A stretch of 32,110 nt of DNA from an uncultured Lachnospiraceae bacterium (GCA_947174665.1 CAMWJV010000026.1:1-32110), one strand, 5' to 3'. Positions 16,273 through 24,268 are shown, counted from the first letter of the stretch. The notes: generated by a model not told the origin, from the sequence alone. A program made the numbers and translations.

Positions 16273-18651
16273 TTATTTAAACGTTACGATCGTGACCCCT
16301 GCGTCGCCTTCCCCGTACTCGCCCAGACGAAATTCCTTTACATACTTCAGCCGTTTTAAGTGGCTGTGGACAGCGCTCCGCAGCGCTCCGGTTCCTTTGC
16401 CGTGTACCACCCGGACACTGGGCAGGCGGGCAAGATAGGCGTCATCCAGATATTTGTCAAGAGCCGGCAGGGCCTCATCCACTGTTTTTCCCAGAAGGTT
16501 GATCTCTGCGGAGATGGATAGAGTCTTTGACATTTTAATTTTTCCCATACCGGAACGCTGCAGGGAGGGCGCTGTGACTGCGGGTTCGTCCATCAGAACC
16601 AGATCCTTTACATTTGTCTGGGTGCGCATGATGCCGCACTGTACAAACAGGTTGCCCTTGGCATCCGGCAGAGTGCTGACCGTACCTTTCAGCCCCATGG
16701 AAACAATTTTCACTCCATCTCCCTTTTTCAGTTTTTTGGGATCCAGGGCCTTTCTTTCAGGCTCCTTTCTGCCTCCGCCCACGGACAGCTTTTCGTTTTT
16801 CTCGCCGATCTTATCCCGGACTTTCTGACGCTTTTTCTCCAGCTCCCGAATATCGGTTCCCGCATCCGCCCTGTTGAAATCCCGTATGGTCTCGTCGGCA
16901 ATCTCCTTTGCCTCCTGTAAAATCTCCCTGGCCTTTTCATTTGCTTCCCTCAGAATGCGGTCTTTGGCCTGGTCGATCTTCTCGTTTTTCTGCTTCAACT
17001 GCTCCTGAAGAGTGCGGATGTGTTCCTTATACTTTGCAATCTCCTGCTGCTCTTTTTCAATGGTGACACGACTCTGCTCCAGGTCGGAGATCACGTCCTC
17101 AAAGCTTTTATCCTGGCTGCCGATCTGCTCCCGTGCCGCGTTGATGATCTCGTCGGAAAGCCCCAGCTTGGAGGAGATGGCAAAAGCGTTGCTCTTTCCG
17201 GGAATACCGATGAGAAGCCGATAGGTGGGCTGCAGCGTTTCCACATTGAATTCGCAGCAGGCATTTTCCACAAAGGAGGTGGAAAGGGCGTAAATCTTAA
17301 GCTCGCTGTAATGAGTGGTAGCCATGGTGCGGATGCCTCTGTCATGGAGGAAATTCAGGATGGCAATGCCGAGGGCCGCGCCCTCCGTGGGGTCTGTCCC
17401 TGCACCAAGCTCGTCAAAGAGGCACAGGGAATCCGTGTCCGCATGCTTTAAAATGTGGACAATGCTCTTCATGTGGGAAGAGAAAGTGGATAAACTCTGC
17501 TCAATACTCTGTTCATCTCCGATGTCCGCATAGACTTCGTTGAAAATAGAAAGCTCTGAACGATCCAGAGCGGGAATATGCAGTCCGGCCTGCCCCATCA
17601 GTACAAACAGTCCCACTGTCTTCAATGAGACGGTTTTTCCGCCGGTATTGGGTCCGGTGATAATAAGCAGATCAAAATCCCGGCCCAGATGAATGTCAAT
17701 GGGAACCACCTTTTTTTTGTCCAACAGGGGATGGCGTCCCTTGCGAATGTTGATATAATGGTCGGTGTTGAAAACAGGGGCCGTAGCGTTCATGTCCATG
17801 GCAAGCTCTGCCTTGGCGAAAATGAAGTCCAGATCCGTCATAAGCTTCTGGTTCAGGGCAAGTTCTTTTGTATGCTCTCCCGCCATGGCGCTTAAGGTTG
17901 CCAGAATGACGCCGATTTCTTCCTTTTCCTCCAACTCCAGCTCCCGAATTTTGTTGTTTAACTCCACCACGGCAGCAGGCTCAATGAAATAGGTGGAGCC
18001 TGTGGCGGACTGGTCATGGATCATGCCGTTTACCTGCCCCTTGTACTCCGCCTTGATAGGGATACAGTAGCGGTTGTCGCGCATGGTGATCACCGCATCC
18101 TGAAGATAGGTGCGGTAAGCTCCCGTCAGCATTGAGTTCAGCTGAGAACGGATTTTCTCATTAGTCTGTATCATGGAACGGCGGATGCTTTTCAGCTTCG
18201 GGCTGGCATCATCCGCAATCTCATCCTCCGACAGGATACAGCGGTTGATCTCGTTAGCCACCTGCGTCAGGGGCGTCAGCTGATCAAAATATTCCGTGAG
18301 GCTGTCATCCGGAGTATCCTCCCTGTCCTTACGTCCATAAGTTTTAATACGAGACACATTGTCCAGCAGTGAGGCAATTTTCATCAGTTCCAAAATGGAA
18401 AGGGTACTGCCGATTTCCAGGGACTTGATGGAAAAGCCCAAATCGCTGTTGCTGCCGAAGGAGGTGCCGCCCATTTTGAACAGGCGGCTCAATGCGTCCG
18501 CAGTCAAAAGCTGATTCTTACGGATTTCCTCTAAGTCCGTGGAGGGCAGCAGCTCCCGGCAGAGCTTTTTGCCCGGCTCCGAGTCTGCCTTGTCCTCCAG
18601 CAACGCGATAATTTTGTTATATTCCAAAGTTTTTAAAACCTTCTGATTCAT
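16273..18651 (-). CDS. mutS2: MutS2 / RqcU family ATPase with Smr domain
   Basis: 792 residues, the expected length. The core and lever helices come first, then the ABC-type ATPase: Walker A GPNTGGKT (333-340), Walker B with LCLFDELGAGTDPTEG near 410 and MATTHYSELK. A long coiled coil follows at about 515-620 (Glu/Lys/Gln-rich), then a KOW-like segment (KKLKKGDGVKIVSMGLKGTVS) and the C-terminal Smr nuclease domain (about 715-792, VRVVHGKGTGALRSAVH). MutS2 was first linked to suppression of recombination. In Bacillus it splits collided ribosomes, feeding the RQC quality-control pathway. It is the first gene of the long minus-strand run. A likely extended -10 promoter lies 60 bp upstream. Confidence 0.96.
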   Translation of the reverse strand: MNQKVLKTLEYNKIIALLEDKADSEPGKKLCRELLPSTDLEEIRKNQLLTADALSRLFKMGGTSFGSNSDLGFSIKSLEIGSTLSILELMKIASLLDNVSRIKTYGRKDREDTPDDSLTEYFDQLTPLTQVANEINRCILSEDEIADDASPKLKSIRRSMIQTNEKIRSQLNSMLTGAYRTYLQDAVITMRDNRYCIPIKAEYKGQVNGMIHDQSATGSTYFIEPAAVVELNNKIRELELEEKEEIGVILATLSAMAGEHTKELALNQKLMTDLDFIFAKAELAMDMNATAPVFNTDHYINIRKGRHPLLDKKKVVPIDIHLGRDFDLLIITGPNTGGKTVSLKTVGLFVLMGQAGLHIPALDRSELSIFNEVYADIGDEQSIEQSLSTFSSHMKSIVHILKHADTDSLCLFDELGAGTDPTEGAALGIAILNFLHDRGIRTMATTHYSELKIYALSTSFVENACCEFNVETLQPTYRLLIGIPGKSNAFAISSKLGLSDEIINAAREQIGSQDKSFEDVISDLEQSRVTIEKEQQEIAKYKEHIRTLQEQLKQKNEKIDQAKDRILREANEKAREILQEAKEIADETIRDFNRADAGTDIRELEKKRQKVRDKIGEKNEKLSVGGGRKEPERKALDPKKLKKGDGVKIVSMGLKGTVSTLPDAKGNLFVQCGIMRTQTNVKDLVLMDEPAVTAPSLQRSGMGKIKMSKTLSISAEINLLGKTVDEALPALDKYLDDAYLARLPSVRVVHGKGTGALRSAVHSHLKRLKYVKEFRLGEYGEGDAGVTIVTFK

Positions 18652-18709
18652 TTTTCCTCACATTCCGCCGCAATCGGCACAGATCAATCTACTAACTTAT
18701 TCCGTTCAA

Positions 18710-18718
18710 AGTATATCA
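18710..18718 (-). promoter_or_regulatory. Extended -10 promoter element for mutS2
   Basis: On the minus strand TGA-TATACT (TGn plus a -10 match) lies about 60 bp before the mutS2 ATG. No strong -35 is seen at the right distance, which is normal for extended -10 promoters. Confidence 0.45.
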
Positions 18719-18761
18719 TGAGTCTGCGAAAAATGCGAGAGTGATTTGCTCCGATTAGCAG

Positions 18762-18806
18762 TTCAGCCGCGAAGCAAGTCACACCGCCGGACGAATAACG
18801 GCTGAA
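18762..18806. repeat. Spaced inverted repeat in the mutS2 upstream region
   Basis: TTCAGCCG (18762-18769) and CGGCTGAA (18799-18806) are perfect inverted 8-mers separated by 29 bp of GC-rich sequence. It could fold as a large stem-loop between the DUF6033 terminator and the mutS2 promoter. Purpose unknown. Confidence 0.35.
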
Positions 18807-18820
18807 TTATGACTATATAC

Positions 18821-18861
18821 AAAAAGAACTGTGCACTGATTACCCGGCACACAGCTCTTTT
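18821..18861 (-). terminator. Rho-independent terminator after the DUF6033 gene
   Basis: Read on minus, AAAAGAGCTGTG and CACAGTTCTTTT form an 11-12 bp stem with one mismatch, and the T-rich run TTCTTTTTG follows. It lies 40 bp past the DUF6033 stop. The A-rich side would give a partial T-run on the plus strand too, but no plus-strand gene is present. Confidence 0.75.
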
Positions 18862-18902
18862 GTACAAAACTTCATTTTCTAAACAGGGACATTCATCTGC
18901 TG

Positions 18903-19664
18903 TCACATACGCAGATCAAAACTCTGACCTATCAGCTTCTCCTCTTCCGTCTGAACGCGGTCGCTCATTCCGGCATAGATCACATCATCCACCTTGCGCA
19001 GCAATTCTTCCAGACTGGACGCTGTCACCGTGACAAGGTCTTCATCCTCATCTGTCCGTTCGGCCTTAAGCTTCTCAAGCTTCTCCTGCTGCTCTTTCTT
19101 TGCCGCCTTTTTTGCTTCAGCCTTTTTTGCTTCCTTTTTCTCAGCCGCTTTTTTCTCGATGCGTTCCTTCTGCGCTTTCATGGACTTATCCACCACGGCA
19201 AAGAAAGACATCGTCCCGCCGTCATTGACCTTCACGCCGTATGATTTCACATTTGACCGATTGCCCAGGCTTGCCTTCAACTGCTGCACGCCGCTTGCCG
19301 CCCGGTCCAAAACTCCTTCATACTGAGCGCGGAAGTTTTCGTCCGCCGCCATGCGCTCAATTTTTTCCTCGTCGATCAGCACTACCATCTTGTAGGGATT
19401 GTTAAAGCTCGCCGCCTGGGACTTGGCAAGCTCCTTCATATCAGAACTCACCAGGACAAAATCCATGTTGCCATATTTCTTTTTCAGCTGCTCGTAATAC
19501 TTTGCCGCATTCTCACTGAGTTTAGGTTCACCGATGGTTCTGCCGGTAATCTTACCTGTCTTTTCCTGCTCCGCATCCTTAGTCTTCTTTGACGTCTCCG
19601 CTTTGCTGGCCTGGTTTATCACTTCCGCGGCCGCATACCTTTCCGCATTTTGTACCGTACTCAT
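18903..19664 (-). CDS. DUF6033 family protein
   Basis: 253 residues starting MSTVQNAERYAAAEV. An earlier in-frame ATG at 19673 touches the AAGGAGG ribosome binding site, so the ATG at 19664, with 9-nt spacing, is chosen. The central region has KYYEQLKKKYGNMDFVLVSSDMKE and MVVLIDEEKIERMAADENFRAQYE, which I recognise as the DUF6033 pattern found in Clostridia. A long Lys/Ala/Glu coiled coil (about 165-205, EKKAAEKKEAKKAEAKKAAKK) follows, then an acidic C-terminus. No signal peptide or membrane segment. Function unknown; relatives are often annotated near other cytoplasmic genes without a fixed context. It appears to be a single-gene unit: a terminator follows, and a palindrome lies upstream. 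Confidence 0.75.
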   Translation of the reverse strand: MSTVQNAERYAAAEVINQASKAETSKKTKDAEQEKTGKITGRTIGEPKLSENAAKYYEQLKKKYGNMDFVLVSSDMKELAKSQAASFNNPYKMVVLIDEEKIERMAADENFRAQYEGVLDRAASGVQQLKASLGNRSNVKSYGVKVNDGGTMSFFAVVDKSMKAQKERIEKKAAEKKEAKKAEAKKAAKKEQQEKLEKLKAERTDEDEDLVTVTASSLEELLRKVDDVIYAGMSDRVQTEEEKLIGQSFDLRM

Positions 19665-19693
19665 AACACACATCCTCCTTGATTTGAAAATTT

Positions 19694-19713
19694 GATTAAA
19701 ATCCGTTTTAATC
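19694..19713. promoter_or_regulatory. Perfect AT-rich palindrome upstream of DUF6033 gene
   Basis: GATTAAAA-TCCG-TTTTAATC, 8-bp arms and a 4-bp centre, 30 bp upstream of the DUF6033 start and 36 bp past the preceding gene's stop. The position fits an operator. The AT-rich stem would be weak as a terminator. Confidence 0.4.
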
Positions 19714-19748
19714 CTGTATCTATTATTTCGGCAGATATGCTGAGATAA

Positions 19749-20654
19749 TTAATCCATCACCATTTTTTCATAGATTCCTCTGACTCTCTCACAGGTACTT
19801 TCATGCAGATATTCATGCCAGAATTGAAAAGAGACAATTAAATTAGCAGCATTCATATGTTTTTGTAACTCTTTTGGAGAGATATTTTTTCCTGTAAGCA
19901 GAAATCTCTCACGGCAATACAATTCTATCACTTTTTCCTGCTCTATGTTTACTCCGTCCGCTCCCAGACGGCTCAGAAAAAAGCTGATATCTCCGGATGC
20001 TCCGCCGGTGCCCACACCCTGCCAGTCGCAGACCACAATATCTCCGTTTTCATTTTTCAGCAGATTGTCCCAATGAAAATCCCCATGACTTAAAACCCGT
20101 TCTTCCCCATGGTGCCAGCTGATTATTTCATTAACTTTTGCCGCTGCTTCCGTCAATATCTGTTCGTCAAACTCTCCCGGATGCTCCGCCAGGACAGATC
20201 GCCATCCGGCAAGGCAGCCTTCAATCTGAGACTTATCAAAATATTCCGGTTCTTTCTGCTCCTGCCTTAAAAAGTCCGGTATATCCTGTGTGTGAATCGT
20301 TGCCAGCACCCTCATGATCTTCTGCAAAAGTTCCTCATCTGCTTCATCTCTGGAAAGCTCTTGGTATTTCTTCATAAGAATCAGTATTTCATGGTCAGAG
20401 ACCTGTACATCCAGTACTTCAGGCAGACAGGACAACATCTCCTTATGGCTGTTATGTCTGTTAAACTGATAAAAATACGCTTCGTTCTGATAGAATGAAA
20501 ATACTCCCTGATCCGGCAGTTTTTCCTTTTGCACGCGTTTTAAAACATATCTGCCCTCTGTCTCCCAGACCTCCGCACCGCTTTTTCCGTTTCTGATCTG
20601 GTGATTTTCATGTGTAGCCAAATATTCCTCAATGTTTGCAATATGAATCCTCAT
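19749..20654 (-). CDS. Aminoglycoside/choline-kinase-like phosphotransferase
   Basis: 301 residues from MRIHIANIEEYLA; AAAGGTGG is 8 nt before this ATG, while the open frame's upstream ATG at 20759 lies in the merR gene's end. The kinase-like fold shows an N-lobe with KSGAEVWETEGRYVLKRVQ (K39 likely ATP-binding), the catalytic loop LSHGDFHWDNLL (D192, N197) and the metal motif VVCDWQGVGTGG (D210). This is the APH/CotS/choline-kinase group, which phosphorylates small molecules such as aminoglycosides, choline or sugars. Substrate cannot be named: resistance is possible but not supported. The regulator with two MerR domains ends 101 bp upstream on the same strand, and an inverted repeat lies in that gap. 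Confidence 0.82.
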   Translation of the reverse strand: MRIHIANIEEYLATHENHQIRNGKSGAEVWETEGRYVLKRVQKEKLPDQGVFSFYQNEAYFYQFNRHNSHKEMLSCLPEVLDVQVSDHEILILMKKYQELSRDEADEELLQKIMRVLATIHTQDIPDFLRQEQKEPEYFDKSQIEGCLAGWRSVLAEHPGEFDEQILTEAAAKVNEIISWHHGEERVLSHGDFHWDNLLKNENGDIVVCDWQGVGTGGASGDISFFLSRLGADGVNIEQEKVIELYCRERFLLTGKNISPKELQKHMNAANLIVSFQFWHEYLHESTCERVRGIYEKMVMD

Positions 20655-20685
20655 AAAATAACCACCTTTCCTATGATAAATTTTA

Positions 20686-20710
20686 CATGCTGTTAACTGA
20701 GAATAGCATG
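20686..20710. promoter_or_regulatory. Inverted repeat between merR-like gene and phosphotransferase
   Basis: CATGCT-N13-AGCATG is centred 44 bp upstream of the phosphotransferase start. MerR regulators bind dyads in promoters of the genes next to them, so this is a candidate operator. No convincing -35/-10 pair frames it. Confidence 0.3.
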
Positions 20711-20755
20711 CATAGAAAAAGTGGTGTGCAAATGGAAGGTTAGAAATAAAAGGTT

Positions 20756-21499
20756 TCAATATTTCTCCATCTCAGATTTCATCTCCCGCAGCTGCAGAGC
20801 TTTCTCGCGTAAGTGCAGTAACGCTTCCAGATAGCGGTCCGACCGATAGCAAAGTTCTTCTCTCTCCCTGGGATTTATCAGCAATTGTTCCGCTTTTTTT
20901 GGCTGTCCGTCATCATACTCCTGCATGAAGCTTCTGATCGTCATCATGCTGTAGCCTGTGTCAAGCAGCAGCCGTATCACATACATGCGGTTCAGGAGCG
21001 CCTGCCCGTAAAATCTCCTTTGATATGGTTCATAACATCCAAGGAGGCCGTTGCGCTCCCAGTTGCGAATCGCCTCCGGAGTTACGCCCACCATGGCGGC
21101 TGCCTGCTTTTTAGAATATTTTTTCTCTTCTCTTTCCTCCCGGCTCATTTGTGCCATACAGATATCTATGGCTTTTCGGGTTCTTTCTATGTCCTCCTCT
21201 ATGGCTCTCTGATAATTGGCGCACTCTCTCTCATAGGCTTCCAAATCCCATCCGGCAGAAGCATCCAGCACTTTCAGGCTCTCTCTGCGCAGCCTTTTGT
21301 TCACAAAGCCGCCAAACACCAGCCTGCAGACGCGAAGCTGAAATACATTCCGCTCATGATAAATCCGATAACCGTTGGAGGCTCTTTCCACCGGCCCGAC
21401 AAAACCACATTTCTCGTAAAACCGTATAGTTCCGGCTTTCACCCCCGTGAACCCGGAAAGCTCCCCAATCCTGTAAGCTGCGCTTGTTTTATCGTTCAT
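20756..21499 (-). CDS. MerR-family regulator with two MerR DNA-binding domains
   Basis: 247 residues. The first MerR helix-turn-helix is at about 9-75 (YRIGELSGFTGVKAGTIRFYEKCGFVGP ... NGYRIYHERNVFQL). A coiled linker spans about 85-125 (YERECANYQRAIEEDIERTRKAID). The second is at about 128-195 (YSKKQAAAMVGVTPEAIRNWERNGLLG ... RRFYGQALLNRMYVIRLLLDTGYSM). Both keep the wing residues, with RFYE and NWERNGLL at matching positions. A normal MerR has one such domain followed by an effector domain; none is visible here, apart from a short helical tail (about 200-247). It probably regulates itself or the downstream phosphotransferase. Signal unknown. Confidence 0.87.
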   Translation of the reverse strand: MNDKTSAAYRIGELSGFTGVKAGTIRFYEKCGFVGPVERASNGYRIYHERNVFQLRVCRLVFGGFVNKRLRRESLKVLDASAGWDLEAYERECANYQRAIEEDIERTRKAIDICMAQMSREEREEKKYSKKQAAAMVGVTPEAIRNWERNGLLGCYEPYQRRFYGQALLNRMYVIRLLLDTGYSMMTIRSFMQEYDDGQPKKAEQLLINPREREELCYRSDRYLEALLHLREKALQLREMKSEMEKY

Positions 21500-21556
21500 T
21501 CCTGATTTCCTTTTTCTAACCTAAGCACTCTGCAACCAGCCGGTTCTTTTCAAATG

Positions 21557-23203
21557 TTAAGATACATCTGCTGCATATCCTATGGAAATACTGCCCTTTA
21601 CATTTTCCAGAGCGCCGTCCGTGGCCCTGAGGAACAGCCTATAGGTTCCGGGTTCCACCGGCTGCCTGAATGTAAAACTCGCGATGCATTCGCATTTTTC
21701 GCCTTCCTGATCTGAGCTTTGCACGGAATAATAGGTCGTGCTTAAAAGCTCGTCATCAGGACTGGCAAAACCAACCTGTAAACCGATTCCTGTTTCCGCG
21801 TAAACATAATACCAAATCCTGTCTCCTTCGGACAAGGTATATTCACCCAGCCAGACGGTCTCTCCATCTGCAATACTCTCCTGGTCGACGGGGAAAACCT
21901 GAGGGTGCCAGACTCTGCCTCCGAAGGTTTCCTGCTCCGCCTCCTGCAAGTCTTCCAGTTCTTTTATCAGTTTTTCTTCCAATTCTTCAAGCAAGGCTTC
22001 CTGCTCTTTTTTACGTTTTTCTGCCAATTCAGCAACCAGGGCTTCATGTTCATTTTTTATCTTTTCTTCCAGGACCGATGAATCGTCAGTCTGTGGCGGA
22101 GCTGATTGAATTGCATCCGTAGTCGCAACAGAATATACACCGACAAAAACCGCCCCGGAAATTATGCACAACGTCAGCACACCCGTCACAAGGCAGATTG
22201 CTGTTGATTTCTTCTTGAAATTCATAATCGCACTTAACCTTTCTTTCAACAGCCGTTTATTTTCGTTTAATGTGACAGCGCCGAGATTTTCCTTGTATTT
22301 CCCCACTGCTGCCATAGCGTCAAGCAGGGTTTTCCCATATTCCTGTGCATTGTCGAATCCCATTTTTGCCAGGACAGCTTCATCACAGGAAAATTCACAC
22401 GCTTTTGTAATTTCCCGGCTCATAAGATACACAAGCGGGTTAAACCAATGCAGACAGACTGTGACCTGCACCAGCCATTTGTAAAACATATCCCGTCGTT
22501 TATAGTGCGTCAACTCATGCAGAATGATATAATGAAAATCCTTTTCGGAAATATCCGCACTTGGCAGCACGATACACGGATGGAAAAAACCGATCAGCAG
22601 AGGTGATGAGGTCAGCGGATTGACACACAACTCTATCGGCTTTTTAATGCCTGATTGCTCCGCAATGACAGAAAGCCGGTCTAACATTTCAACGTCAGAA
22701 ACCGGATCCAATCCGGCCTTAATATACCGCATAAAGCTCTGATAGATCGTTATTTTTCGTATCAGCAGCACCAGCGCAGCCACTAACCAAATCAGCCAGA
22801 CATGATCTGTCAGCAACGAGCTGATGTCCTGAAGCGGGTGGACGGTCTTCAAATCTTCTGCCGGACTATATGCACTTTCTATCGGATTATCTGTCTTTAC
22901 ATTGTTTTGTTCGAAACCATCAACATGAGCGAAACTGCTTCCCGAAGTATTTTGTGAGGGCTGATACTGCGGTGAAGGTACAGTCCAGGTTATCGCCTGA
23001 TCCACAGCCTGATAGGTTTTCCCCAGCAGATTTGTTTCCGGCCCGAATGGGAGCAGCAGCCGCAAAATCACAATAAGCCAAATGTAATATTGCCACTGGC
23101 GGCTGATTTTGTCTTTCAAAAATCTTTTTCCCAAAAACAGAGCCAAGATAAGCAAACCGCCGGAAAATGACATGGACAAGAAGATTTTCAATACTGCGTT
23201 CAT
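21557..23203 (-). CDS. BlaR1/MecR1-type M56 membrane metallopeptidase with unusual sensor
   Basis: 548 residues. N-terminal membrane helices lie at about 4-25, 38-53 and 134-150. The cytoplasmic M56 zinc site is H229-E230-L-T-H233 (IILHELTHYKRRD) with E270 in CEFSCDEAVL. A further helix spans about 334-358, followed by a Glu/Lys coiled coil (about 377-425, AELAEKRKKEQEALLEELEE) and a 118-residue beta-rich C-terminal domain (WHPQVFPVDQESIADGETVWLGEY ...). Classic BlaR1 ends in a penicillin-binding domain with SxxK; none is visible here, so the trigger is probably not a beta-lactam. The ATG overlaps the blaI-type gene's stop by 4 bp. Family mode: signal outside, zinc protease activated inside, repressor cleaved. 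Confidence 0.88.
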   Translation of the reverse strand: MNAVLKIFLSMSFSGGLLILALFLGKRFLKDKISRQWQYYIWLIVILRLLLPFGPETNLLGKTYQAVDQAITWTVPSPQYQPSQNTSGSSFAHVDGFEQNNVKTDNPIESAYSPAEDLKTVHPLQDISSLLTDHVWLIWLVAALVLLIRKITIYQSFMRYIKAGLDPVSDVEMLDRLSVIAEQSGIKKPIELCVNPLTSSPLLIGFFHPCIVLPSADISEKDFHYIILHELTHYKRRDMFYKWLVQVTVCLHWFNPLVYLMSREITKACEFSCDEAVLAKMGFDNAQEYGKTLLDAMAAVGKYKENLGAVTLNENKRLLKERLSAIMNFKKKSTAICLVTGVLTLCIISGAVFVGVYSVATTDAIQSAPPQTDDSSVLEEKIKNEHEALVAELAEKRKKEQEALLEELEEKLIKELEDLQEAEQETFGGRVWHPQVFPVDQESIADGETVWLGEYTLSEGDRIWYYVYAETGIGLQVGFASPDDELLSTTYYSVQSSDQEGEKCECIASFTFRQPVEPGTYRLFLRATDGALENVKGSISIGYAADVS

Positions 23204-23583
23204 TGTTTCCCTTTCCCTTTCTCCAGCAGCCTTTTCAACTCCTCATATTCCTCATCTGCCAGCAGATCGCCCGAAATCAGATTAGAAACCAGACCTTTCG
23301 CGCTGCCCTCATAGATTTTATCCAGGAAGTTTTTCGTCTGCGCCGTCTGATATTCTGTTTCTGAAATCAGCATGGTATATTCGTTGCGGCGCCCGATTTT
23401 CCTGGCGCTCAAAAAACCTTTGTTCATCAGCCGCGACAGGAGCACGATCAGAGTATTTTTCTGACATGGCTTACCCCTGGCCGCCAACCCGTCCATGATA
23501 TGAGGGAACAATGTCACCTCCTGCGGGTTTCCCCAAATAATTTTCATAATTTCCAGTTCCGCATCAGATATTTGCTGTATCAA
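23200..23583 (-). CDS. BlaI/MecI-type transcriptional repressor, TTG start
   Basis: 127 residues beginning at TTG 23583, chosen because AAGGAGG lies 8 nt upstream. The longer frame to 23676 would cover the promoter. Winged helix: ISDAELEIMKIIWGNPQEVT, then CQKNTLIVLLSRLMNKGFLSARKIGRRNEYTM. The C-terminal dimerisation helices include FLDKIYEGSAKGLVSNLI and LKRLLEKGKGK. This is the BlaI/MecI/PenI family, which represses its own operon until the partner M56 receptor causes its cleavage. Its stop overlaps the receptor start by 4 bp. A near-perfect promoter lies immediately upstream, with repeats that may be its operator. Confidence 0.9.
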   Translation of the reverse strand: MIQQISDAELEIMKIIWGNPQEVTLFPHIMDGLAARGKPCQKNTLIVLLSRLMNKGFLSARKIGRRNEYTMLISETEYQTAQTKNFLDKIYEGSAKGLVSNLISGDLLADEEYEELKRLLEKGKGKQ

Positions 23584-23602
23584 ATCGGCTGCCTCCTTAA
23601 TG

Positions 23603-23634
23603 TATAACAAGATGTTGACAAAATCAATATAACA
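23603..23634. promoter_or_regulatory. Candidate BlaI-type operator repeats
   Basis: TATAACA occurs as a direct repeat at 23603-23609 and 23628-23634, flanking the imperfect palindrome GATgTTGaCAAaATC (23611-23625). The block covers the -10 box and start region of the blaI-type promoter, where a repressor would act. Confidence 0.4.
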
Positions 23635-23654
23635 TAATGTCATACTTCTGTCAA
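23626..23654 (-). promoter_or_regulatory. Sigma-A promoter of the blaI/blaR1-type operon
   Basis: On minus: TTGACA (23649-23654), 17-bp spacer, TATATT (23626-23631). It lies about 45 bp before the TTG start, leaving a short leader with the AAGGAGG site. Confidence 0.8.
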
Positions 23655-23663
23655 TGCAGTATC

Positions 23664-23710
23664 CGAAAAAAATCAAGACCGCCGTACAGAAATCATTCTA
23701 TACGACGGTC
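23664..23710 (-). terminator. Rho-independent terminator after the ECF S-component gene
   Basis: On minus, GACCGTCGTA and TACGGCGGTC form a 10-bp stem with one mismatch and a 14-nt loop (23677-23710). TTGATTTTTTT follows. It ends the B12 uptake transcript 20 bp past the S-component stop. Confidence 0.88.
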
Positions 23711-23731
23711 CGCGTCTCTATTTGTCAAATT

Positions 23732-24268
23732 TTACTTTTGTGAAATTCTGCGCATTGCGTCCCGCACAGGACGATACAGCACCAGCATCACTACAAAATT
23801 TCCGATACAGTGCACAACATCAAAACGAATTCCCGCAACCCACCAGGTAAACCCGGCGTATAATCCGCCCCGGATTCCATTATCGATAGTACCTACTATC
23901 GCATAAGGAAGGGCGCAGAGAAGGCCGAAGAACAATCCGAAAAATGCAGACAGGATACTCCAGAACCAGACAGATTCCTGTCTTCTGTTCAGAAAAGCCA
24001 GCAGAGCCAGCAGGGGCCAGGCATAAAGATACATGATCCACCACGGCCCCATGCCGTAAAGACATCCTTCAATCAAAACAAATACGGGAACCACAAACAG
24101 AATCCTCCACCTAAAAAACAGAGTGAACATGATAATCCAAAAGGATACCAGCTCAATATTAGGAAGGAAGCTTAATATTTCCTTACAAACCACGATTACC
24201 GCTGTCATAACTCCTATCAGGGCTATGTCGCGAACTGTAATTTTACAGTTTTTGCTCTTTTTTTCCAT
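23732..24268 (-). CDS. ECF transporter S component, predicted cobalamin type
   Basis: 178 residues, mostly six hydrophobic helices (for example IALIGVMTAVIVVCKEILSFLP, FWIIMFTLFFRWRILFVVPVFVLIEG, WWIMYLYAWPLLALLAFL). The N-terminus has the S-component pattern before helix 1 and small residues (AxxxA-like) for contact with the energising subunit. S components bind a vitamin in the membrane and work with shared EcfT and EcfA subunits, encoded elsewhere in the genome. The substrate call comes from context: it is the second gene after a cobalamin riboswitch, following a DUF4430 protein by 48 bp. The helix-2 and helix-3 text resembles CbrT-like proteins from memory. No ATPase gene is adjacent. Confidence 0.82.
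   Translation of the reverse strand: MEKKSKNCKITVRDIALIGVMTAVIVVCKEILSFLPNIELVSFWIIMFTLFFRWRILFVVPVFVLIEGCLYGMGPWWIMYLYAWPLLALLAFLNRRQESVWFWSILSAFFGLFFGLLCALPYAIVGTIDNGIRGGLYAGFTWWVAGIRFDVVHCIGNFVVMLVLYRPVRDAMRRISQK

Noticed and set aside
16371..16390. Tandem duplicate cagcgctccg
   Set aside because: It lies in the Smr domain of mutS2 and encodes the normal conserved ALRSAVH segment, so it is ordinary codon repetition.
19749..20654. Calling the phosphotransferase an antibiotic-resistance gene
   Set aside because: The fold is shared by choline, sugar and spore-coat kinases and nothing in the sequence or context points to aminoglycosides.
20655..20759. N-terminal extension of the phosphotransferase to 20759
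   Set aside because: It starts inside the end of the merR-like gene and has no ribosome binding site; AAAGGTGG supports 20654.
23584..23676. Longer BlaI-type ORF starting at 23676
   Set aside because: It would include the -35 and -10 boxes and lacks a ribosome binding site; the TTG at 23583 has AAGGAGG 8 nt upstream.
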